A stretch of 20,035 bases of DNA from a virus, in IMG/VR virus record IMGVR_UViG_3300004457_000284, positions 1 through 20,035 of that record. One strand, written 5' to 3'. Shown here one piece after another: positions 13,965 to 20,035 of the stretch. Position 1 is the first letter of the stretch, and the number at the start of each line of letters is the position of its first letter. Under the pieces are notes generated by a model. That model saw only the letters and a list, made by a program, of their open reading frames with translations. It was not told the DNA's origin and did not search any database. Position numbers and translations under genes: made by a program.

Positions 13965-16337
13965 ATGGCATTAGTCTCTAGGACTATTCCTAATTTAGTG
14001 CAGGGTATCTCTCAGCAACCAGAAGTATTGAGATTATCTAGTCAAGCCACTACACAAGAGAATGGATTTAGTTCTGTTGTAGAAGGTTTAAAAAAGAGAC
14101 CACCTACTAATTATTTAGCAAAGTTAAGTAATACAACACCTAATAATGCTTACATACACACTATTAACAGAGATGTTTCTGAAAGATATTTAATACAAAT
14201 TACTAATGGTGCAATAGCAGTTTATACAACAGCAGGTGTCTCTAAAACAGTTACAATGCAAACAGGTGCAGTTAATTACTTAACATCTACTGACCCTAAA
14301 GGTGACTTTGTTGCAATGACTGTTGCTGATTATACATTTATTTTAAACAAGAAAAAAGTAACAGCTATGGCTAGTACGACTAGTACAGCTAAAGTTGAAC
14401 AAGCTATTTATTCAGTATTACAAGGAGTTACAAATACCAAGTATTCTATTACTATTGATGGTTCTACTTTCTCATTTACAAGTTCAAATACAAATACCGA
14501 AACAATTAGAGATGGCTTAAAGTCAGCTTGTGGAACTATTGCAAACATAACTTTTGCAAGTATAGGTAATTCAAGTTTCTCAATAATTAAATCTAGTGGC
14601 ACACTTACAGTTTCAGCTAGTGATGGTTATGGAGATGATGCTTCACAAATAGTTGGAGATACAGTACAAAATTTCGTAGACCTTCCTTCACCTGCAATAA
14701 ACAATATGGTTGTTAAAATTACTGGTGATGCAACAAATGGTTTTGATGACTACTACGTACAATATGATAGTAGTGGTGATGTTTGGCAGGAAAGTGTAGC
14801 ACCAAGCATGAAGACAACTTTAGACAACACTACCATGCCACATGTTTTAATAAGAACAGCAGATGGCAATTTTAGATTTTCACAAGTAGATGGTTCTACT
14901 TACGCAATATCAGGAACAGATTATACTGTACCTGCTTGGGGTTTAAGAATAAGTGGTGATGATATTTCTTCACCTGACCCTAGTTTTATTGGTAGAAAAA
15001 TAAATGACATGTTCTTTCATAAGAATAGATTAGGTTTTTTATCTGATGAAAATGTTGTTATGTCAAGGTCAGGAGAATACTTTGCATTTTTTAATGAGAC
15101 AGTAACTACTGTATTAGCAACTGATGTAATTGATGTAGCTTCAACACACAATAAAGTTTCTATACTTAGAAGTGCTATATCTTTTGATGAAGGAATACTT
15201 TTATTCTCAGACCAAACACAATTTATATTAACAGGTGCAAATAGTACAATTACACCAGAGAATGTATCTATTAATGTATCAACAGAATTTGAAGCATCTT
15301 CTTCAGTTAAACCTATTGGTTCAGGTAGTAATGTATTCTTCGCTTTTGATAAAGGAAGTTTTACAGGCTTTAGAGAATTTTATGTAAAATCAGATACAGA
15401 TACTAAAAGTGCTGATGATATTACAAGTAACATACCTAGATATATTCCTTCAGGAGTATTCAAACTAGCTATTGCAACTAATGAAAACATTATGTTGGCA
15501 TTATCTTCTAATGAACAAAATGCAATATTTGTCCATCAATATTATGTAACTGGTGGAAAAAGATTACAAAGTGCATGGCATAAATGGATTTTTGGTACAT
15601 CTTCTACAGATAAAATATTAAATATAGATTTTATAGAAAACACTTTATATATAGTGAACCAGAGAAGTGATGGAGTTTATTTGGAAACAATGGACATATC
15701 ACCTGCTGTAACTGATGCTAGTGCAGATTATTTAACACATCTAGATAGAAAAATTTCAAATAGTACGTCAGGAGTGAGTGAAAATTACAATTCTGGTACT
15801 AATCAAACAACAATAACAATACCTTATACTAAAACTAATACTTTAAGTCTTGTGGGTGCAAGTACAGGTTCAAATCAAGCAGGACAAGAAATTAGTATAG
15901 TATCTCAAACAGGTACATCAATAGTAGTTACAGGAGATATTACATCTTATGATTACTTTATTGGTGAGGATTACACTTTTAAATTTGTATTTTCTCAACA
16001 ATTTATACAAGAAGCTGATGCACAAGGTTCAAGAATATCTATTAAAGAAGGTAGATTACAAATAAGAAACTGGAGTGTTAATTTTAACAACACTGGTTTT
16101 TTTACAACTGTGGTTAATCCAGTAGGAAGAAGCAGTTCATCAACAACATTTACAGGAACGATTACAGGAACAGGATTACTTGGTACTGTTAATTTAGCTG
16201 ATGGCGATTACGCATTTGCTGTTCAATCTGAAAGTGACAAACTTACAGTAACACTAGCATCTGATAGCCATTTGCCTTGTAATTTTATCAACGCAAGTTG
16301 GCAAGGATATTATGTTACAGCAAGTTCAAGAGTTTAA
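13965..16337 (+). CDS. gp12: Tail tubular protein B (nozzle)
   Basis: This 790-residue beta-rich protein forms the hexameric tail nozzle; T7 gp12 is 794 aa. The N-terminus LVSRTIPNLVQGISQQPEVLRLSSQ is diagnostic of the family, and the segment GFSSVVEGLKKRPPTNY follows. Later blocks typical of the family include SPDPSFIGRKINDMFFHKNRLGFL and the segment around ESVAPSM. Residues about 140-230 and 630-680 are Ser/Thr/Asn-rich beta segments that vary among phages. AGGAAG lies seven bases upstream of the ATG. The last 26 bases overlap the gp13-like gene. Confidence 0.96.
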   Translation: MALVSRTIPNLVQGISQQPEVLRLSSQATTQENGFSSVVEGLKKRPPTNYLAKLSNTTPNNAYIHTINRDVSERYLIQITNGAIAVYTTAGVSKTVTMQTGAVNYLTSTDPKGDFVAMTVADYTFILNKKKVTAMASTTSTAKVEQAIYSVLQGVTNTKYSITIDGSTFSFTSSNTNTETIRDGLKSACGTIANITFASIGNSSFSIIKSSGTLTVSASDGYGDDASQIVGDTVQNFVDLPSPAINNMVVKITGDATNGFDDYYVQYDSSGDVWQESVAPSMKTTLDNTTMPHVLIRTADGNFRFSQVDGSTYAISGTDYTVPAWGLRISGDDISSPDPSFIGRKINDMFFHKNRLGFLSDENVVMSRSGEYFAFFNETVTTVLATDVIDVASTHNKVSILRSAISFDEGILLFSDQTQFILTGANSTITPENVSINVSTEFEASSSVKPIGSGSNVFFAFDKGSFTGFREFYVKSDTDTKSADDITSNIPRYIPSGVFKLAIATNENIMLALSSNEQNAIFVHQYYVTGGKRLQSAWHKWIFGTSSTDKILNIDFIENTLYIVNQRSDGVYLETMDISPAVTDASADYLTHLDRKISNSTSGVSENYNSGTNQTTITIPYTKTNTLSLVGASTGSNQAGQEISIVSQTGTSIVVTGDITSYDYFIGEDYTFKFVFSQQFIQEADAQGSRISIKEGRLQIRNWSVNFNNTGFFTTVVNPVGRSSSSTTFTGTITGTGLLGTVNLADGDYAFAVQSESDKLTVTLASDSHLPCNFINASWQGYYVTASSRV

Positions 16338-16776
16338 CCATTTTAGATTAGCAACACTTAAAGATATTAAATATTTAGCACCAAGATTAAGATTTGAAGA
16401 TAAAAGAGAAATTTTATCTACAGCAGGTATGACACCTTACACTGCTTTATATTATTCATATCTTAAATCAGAAATAGTTTTTACAATCGTAAATACTAAA
16501 AAAGAACCAGTAGGTATCTTTGGGATTACAGTTGGTGGTGCAATTTGGTTATTAGCAACAGATAAATTAAAAGATATTCAATACTCTTTTTTAAAAGAAA
16601 ACAAAAAAGTAATTGATTTTTTAAATACTAAATACAAAATTTTATGGAACTTTGTGGATTGCAGAAATTCACTTCACATCAAATGGTTAAAATGGTGTGG
16701 TTTCAAATTTATTAACAAGAAAAAATACGGAGTTTTAAATGAACCCTTTTATGAGGTTATAAGAATATGTGTGTAG
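16312..16776 (+). CDS. gp13: Internal virion protein gp13-like, GNAT-related fold
   Basis: The 154-residue product belongs with T7 gp13 (138 aa), a protein required for virion morphogenesis but low or absent in the particle. Matching parts are GAIWLLATDKL (T7 QCWFVTSDQV), YKILWNFVDCRNSLHIKWLKWCGFKF (T7 YDTLWNYVWVGNTSHIRFLKTIGAVF) and a strand PVGIFGITVGG. The arrangement resembles a GNAT acetyltransferase fold, but a clear acetyl-CoA pyrophosphate loop (R/Q-x-x-G-x-G/A) is not visible, so catalytic activity is not implied. The start overlaps the nozzle gene, with AAGGA close upstream. The end overlaps gp14 by ten bases. Confidence 0.86.
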   Translation: MLQQVQEFNHFRLATLKDIKYLAPRLRFEDKREILSTAGMTPYTALYYSYLKSEIVFTIVNTKKEPVGIFGITVGGAIWLLATDKLKDIQYSFLKENKKVIDFLNTKYKILWNFVDCRNSLHIKWLKWCGFKFINKKKYGVLNEPFYEVIRICV

Positions 16777-17357
16777 ACCCTGCAACAGCAGTGATAATTG
16801 GGACTGCTATATCTTCTGGTGTCCAATATAAACAACAGAAACAGGCACAAAAAAATCAGTACAACGCACAGATTAGGCAAAATGATATAGCTAAAAGAAA
16901 TGCTATTCAAAGATATGCTTCAGAACAATTAAAGATTAATCAACAAGTTAAAGCTACACAACAAAAAGGTTATGAAGCTAATTTAAAATCTAAAAAAGCT
17001 AGAGGTGAATTTGTAGCTGATGTATCAGGTTCAGGTTTAGCCATGTCAGGTTCTACAGAAAGACTAATGGCAGATTTCTACAGAGTAGAAGGTAACTACA
17101 TGTCTTCATTAAATACTAATTTAGATATTGATATTGCACAATACGAAAGAAATTTAGAAGCAATTCAGTTTGGTCAAGAAGCACAATCAACTTATGTGCA
17201 ACCACCTAATCCTGAATTATTGTTTGTATCTTCAGCTTTAAATGTAGCTAACTCATATTACTCATTGGAAGCACAGAAAGAACTTAAAGGTTTAAAAACT
17301 AATAAAGAAAAGAGAACTTATAACACCAGTGGTAAAACTTATAACTCACCTAAATAA
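16767..17357 (+). CDS. gp14: Internal virion protein gp14-like
   Basis: This inner-core protein would be ejected first and in T7 forms the outer-membrane channel. Length is 196 aa, the same as T7 gp14. It starts MCVDPATAVIIGTAISSGVQ, a Met-Cys start followed by a short hydrophobic stretch as in T7 (MCWMAAIPIAMAG). It continues with a long Gln/Lys/Asn-rich helix (about residues 20-75), and then GEFVADVSGSGLAMSGSTERLMADFYR, the conserved turn region matching T7 around SARAAAATGGVAGASVDAFL. The C-terminal part has a hydrophobic segment and a basic tail. Its stop overlaps the next ATG by one base. Confidence 0.9.
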   Translation: MCVDPATAVIIGTAISSGVQYKQQKQAQKNQYNAQIRQNDIAKRNAIQRYASEQLKINQQVKATQQKGYEANLKSKKARGEFVADVSGSGLAMSGSTERLMADFYRVEGNYMSSLNTNLDIDIAQYERNLEAIQFGQEAQSTYVQPPNPELLFVSSALNVANSYYSLEAQKELKGLKTNKEKRTYNTSGKTYNSPK

Positions 17358-18910
17358 TGGCTAGAAAAACAAATAAACTAGATTTAAAACCTGATGCAAG
17401 GCAGGTTCTATCTTCAGATTTTAACTTATTTTATAAACCACAAGCAAAGCCTGAAATAGCAGGTATGAAAGAATTAACTGCTTCTTTAAATAATTTTGTA
17501 AATGATGCAGGTGCAAAGATGGTTATTGCTTCAGAAGTTAAACAAAAGAAAGTAAATGAAGCACAAGCTATTGAAGAATATAATAAAAATAGAACAGCTT
17601 TTAATGAAAGAGTAAATAATGGTACTTTACCTAAAGAAGCTAATCCTTATTTTATTGATAAATACAAAGAGTTAGAACTTAATACTAAAGCACAGATATT
17701 TTCTAATACGTTAGGAACTAAATATGCTGAAATGAAAGTTTCAGAAAATCCTGACCCAGAAGCATTTCAAAAGTTTTATGAAACTGAAATTAAAAAATAT
17801 GTAGCTGAAAATAATCTAGGCTCATACAAACCTACTGATTTAGAAAAAGGTTTCTTCCAAAAAACTTCAGGCTTTAAAGCACAACTATTTCAAACACATG
17901 TTAGTTCACAGATGGCAAACATTAGTGAACAATATAAAATTAATTTTCAAAATAATATTCAAGGCTTTTTTGACGACAGTAAAAGTTTTGAAGAAATTGG
18001 TGCAGAAATATCAGCATTTATTATTGATAAGACTGCAAATGGTTTAAGTAATGGTTCAGCACAAAAATATTTATTAGAAACACTTACAGATTATGCAGAT
18101 AAAACTGGTGATTTTGAATATGCTGAAAAAATCTTAGAAGAACTTCCTAAACATATACAATTAGGTACTGGTAAGTTTGGAGACATAAAAGGTCTTAAAG
18201 ATGACTTATTTCAAATTAAAGACAAACTTCAAGAAAGAGCAGATAACAAACTTAGAGATGATAACACTAGAAGAAAAAACGAAAATGAAGTTGCTCAATT
18301 AGATGCGTTTGATATTGCTGATAAGTATGCAACTTTAAGCGAAGCTAAAGAAGGTGCTGAGTGGAATACATTATCTAATTATGCAAAATCACAAGTAGAA
18401 CAAACTTACATGGCTAGACGTTCAGGATTTGCAAATCAAACTGAACCACAAGTAGACGAAGAATTAAATAAATTAATTACATCAAGTAATTTTGAAGAAG
18501 CACTAGAGTATTTAAAAAATAATCAAAATAGAGTTCAACAAGCCTATTACAATGATATGCTAGATACTATTAAAGAGTATAGAATATCTGGTAATGATGG
18601 TTTATTAACAAGTGATGAATATGAATATACGACTAAAAAACTTCAAGCACTTGTAGACAATCAAGCTAAAGCTAAAATTCAATTAAATTATGACCCTAAT
18701 AGAGTAAAAAAATTAGAAAGAAAAGCTATTGAATGGTTATCACAAAACCAAGCACAACCACCTCAATATACAAAATCTAAAAGACGTTCTGATTTTGAAG
18801 CATGGTTAAGAGACCAATTAAATACTCAAAGAGATATAATTTTTAAAAGTTCAGAAGTTACAGGAACTAAAGACGACCCAGAAATTGCTGACCAAACAAT
18901 AACATTTTAA
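17357..18910 (+). CDS. gp15: Internal virion protein gp15-like, short form
   Basis: This helical core protein is ejected with DNA and, with gp16, forms the T7 periplasmic conduit. Here it is 517 aa against 747 in T7, so it is a compact version. The N-terminal part shows the family pattern: an FNERVNNGTLPKEANPYFIDKYKE block near residues 77-100 (T7 has a NNGTLLYQDDPYAMEALRVKTG block), followed by a GFKAQLFQTHVSSQ region. The rest is Lys/Glu/Asn-rich helix with no enzymatic motif and no membrane segment. It starts in a one-base overlap with the gp14 gene and lacks an independent ribosome site. Confidence 0.88.
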   Translation: MARKTNKLDLKPDARQVLSSDFNLFYKPQAKPEIAGMKELTASLNNFVNDAGAKMVIASEVKQKKVNEAQAIEEYNKNRTAFNERVNNGTLPKEANPYFIDKYKELELNTKAQIFSNTLGTKYAEMKVSENPDPEAFQKFYETEIKKYVAENNLGSYKPTDLEKGFFQKTSGFKAQLFQTHVSSQMANISEQYKINFQNNIQGFFDDSKSFEEIGAEISAFIIDKTANGLSNGSAQKYLLETLTDYADKTGDFEYAEKILEELPKHIQLGTGKFGDIKGLKDDLFQIKDKLQERADNKLRDDNTRRKNENEVAQLDAFDIADKYATLSEAKEGAEWNTLSNYAKSQVEQTYMARRSGFANQTEPQVDEELNKLITSSNFEEALEYLKNNQNRVQQAYYNDMLDTIKEYRISGNDGLLTSDEYEYTTKKLQALVDNQAKAKIQLNYDPNRVKKLERKAIEWLSQNQAQPPQYTKSKRRSDFEAWLRDQLNTQRDIIFKSSEVTGTKDDPEIADQTITF

Positions 18911-18925
18911 TAATAAAGGAACTTA

Positions 18926-20035
18926 ATGGCAGAAAATATAGTAAGACAAGCACCTAATGGTAAAATGATTTCTTTTGAAGCAGGAACTTCAGAAGATTAT
19001 ATTGATAATTATTTAGCACAACCTCAATACCACAAAGCAAGACAAAAAAGAGGTGTATTAAAAGATATAGGTGTAGGTGTTGTAGATGGTGTTAGAGATG
19101 GTGTTCAGTCTACAGTAGGTCTCGTAGAAGGATTAGGTGACACTTTAGGAGAAGCCACAAATTTAGGGGCATTTACATTTGGTGAAGATGCTGAAAATGG
19201 TGTGGTAGGCTATCAATCTTACCAAGAAATGAAGGCTAAAGGAACTGATACAGTTCTGTTTGGTAAAGCAGGGGTAAAAGACGCAGTACAACTACCTGAT
19301 TTTGAAGGTGATGCCGATACTATGGCAGGTGGTCTTGTTAAAGGTGTATCTCAATTTATTACAGGTTGGGTCACTGGTGGAAGAATTTTAAAAGGTGCAG
19401 GAGTGACAGGTGCATTAACATCTAGAATAGCACCAACTATACAAGCATCTAGAACTGGTCAATTTGCTTCAATGACAGGTAAAGGTGCAGTAGCAGACTT
19501 TATAGCATTTGACGAAGAAACTGGAAGACTAGTTGATATGGTAAATGAACATGCACCATTTTTACAAAACCCAGTATTTGATTATTTAAGTTCAGAAGGT
19601 AAAGACGAAGGTTTCTATGAAGCAAGAATGAAAAATGCTTTAGAAGGTGGTCTTATAGGTGGTGGTGTTGAAGCTACAATTAGAACATTTAGATATATAA
19701 AGAATTTAAGAAAATCACAAGAAGGCAAAGCGATTGATAAAAAACAATTAGCTGAAGACCAAAAATATTTAGAAGAAGTTAGACAAGAAGACATAGCACC
19801 AAGAAATAAACCTTTATCAGAAGAAGAAGGTGTTGTTGTTTTAAAAAGTTTAGAGAAAGATTTAGATGATGCTGTAGTTAAGCAATTTAATGAAGCACAA
19901 AAAAATTCACCAAACAAAGAAATGTTTGATGGTAATATTGAAAATTTAGATTTAAGTTTAAATTTTAATGTAAGACAGTTTCTTAATTTAGATAAAGAAG
20001 GTTTATTAAGTTTAGATAGTTTCAATAAAACTTAT
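18926..20035 (+). CDS. gp16: Internal virion protein gp16-like, N-terminal part cut by the window end
   Basis: The frame is open for exactly 370 codons to the last base. AAAGGA lies six bases before the ATG, and it follows gp15 after a 15-base gap. By position and character it is the gp16 conduit protein (1318 aa in T7). Residues 10-30 hold an NGKMISFEAGTSEDYIDNYL segment. Gly-rich, amphipathic or membrane-seeking stretches lie at about 134-165 (GGLVKGVSQFITGWVTGGR) and 238-256 (GGLIGGGVEATI). The Glu-based lytic transglycosylase domain at the T7 gp16 N-terminus is not visible. The antisense frame at 19615-20025 is only a codon-bias shadow. Confidence 0.85.
   Translation, partial: MAENIVRQAPNGKMISFEAGTSEDYIDNYLAQPQYHKARQKRGVLKDIGVGVVDGVRDGVQSTVGLVEGLGDTLGEATNLGAFTFGEDAENGVVGYQSYQEMKAKGTDTVLFGKAGVKDAVQLPDFEGDADTMAGGLVKGVSQFITGWVTGGRILKGAGVTGALTSRIAPTIQASRTGQFASMTGKGAVADFIAFDEETGRLVDMVNEHAPFLQNPVFDYLSSEGKDEGFYEARMKNALEGGLIGGGVEATIRTFRYIKNLRKSQEGKAIDKKQLAEDQKYLEEVRQEDIAPRNKPLSEEEGVVVLKSLEKDLDDAVVKQFNEAQKNSPNKEMFDGNIENLDLSLNFNVRQFLNLDKEGLLSLDSFNKTY

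Noticed and set aside
14408-14602. 64-codon minus-strand frame in the nozzle gene
   Set aside because: It is a shadow of a Ser/Thr-rich coding stretch.
19615-20025. 136-codon minus-strand Ser/Leu/Phe-rich frame
   Set aside because: It is antisense to the open gp16-like gene, and its composition mirrors the Lys/Glu/Asn codons of that gene.
1-20035. tRNA genes, integration site, CRISPR array or insertion sequence
   Set aside because: I saw no cloverleaf, no integrase, no regularly spaced repeats and no transposase. The gaps are too short to hide them.

Overview
The window is a contiguous 20-kb piece of a T7-like podophage genome (Autographiviridae type). All genes are on the + strand and follow the order of T7 genes 1 to 16. 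The DNA is visibly AT-rich, with AGA favoured for Arg and TTA for Leu. That composition, and protein sequences that look like those of marine podophages, suggest a phage of a low-GC marine bacterium such as a SAR11 pelagiphage. The host is inference. Neither genome end is in the window: it opens inside the phage RNA polymerase and closes inside the gp16-like internal virion protein.

Layout. 1-1442: C-terminal part of the single-subunit RNA polymerase, then a 62-bp gap with a small palindrome and a weak promoter candidate. 1505-8155: replication and nucleotide metabolism, namely ssDNA-binding protein, endonuclease I, amidase/lysozyme, primase-helicase, an unknown protein, a family A DNA polymerase with a short thumb insertion, a probable PD-(D/E)XK-like protein, another unknown, and the gp6 5'-3' exonuclease. 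8112-8826: three small accessory or virion genes. 8826-13183: head module, with portal, scaffold, an HNH-motif protein, a probable holin, two tiny very basic proteins and the major capsid. 13368-20035: tail tubular proteins A and B, then internal virion proteins gp13, gp14, gp15 and the start of gp16.

The genes are packed with ATG/TAA overlaps, so most are probably translated by coupling. Only two gaps in the late region are substantial. The one before capsid (131 bp) holds a hairpin and a long leader with a strong Shine-Dalgarno site. The one after capsid (107 bp) holds three hairpins in a row, two of them strong, in the place of the T7 late terminator, followed by a 24-codon micro-ORF with a near-perfect ribosome site. 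This arrangement should make capsid the most abundant product.

Nothing here is clearly a new defence or mobile system. The most worthwhile oddities are the very small genes (8425, 11852, 11970, 13291), the shortened polymerase thumb loop, the HNH/holin/basic-protein insertion between scaffold and capsid, and the hairpin array after capsid. Comparisons with T7 are made from memory of the T7 proteins, not from a database search.
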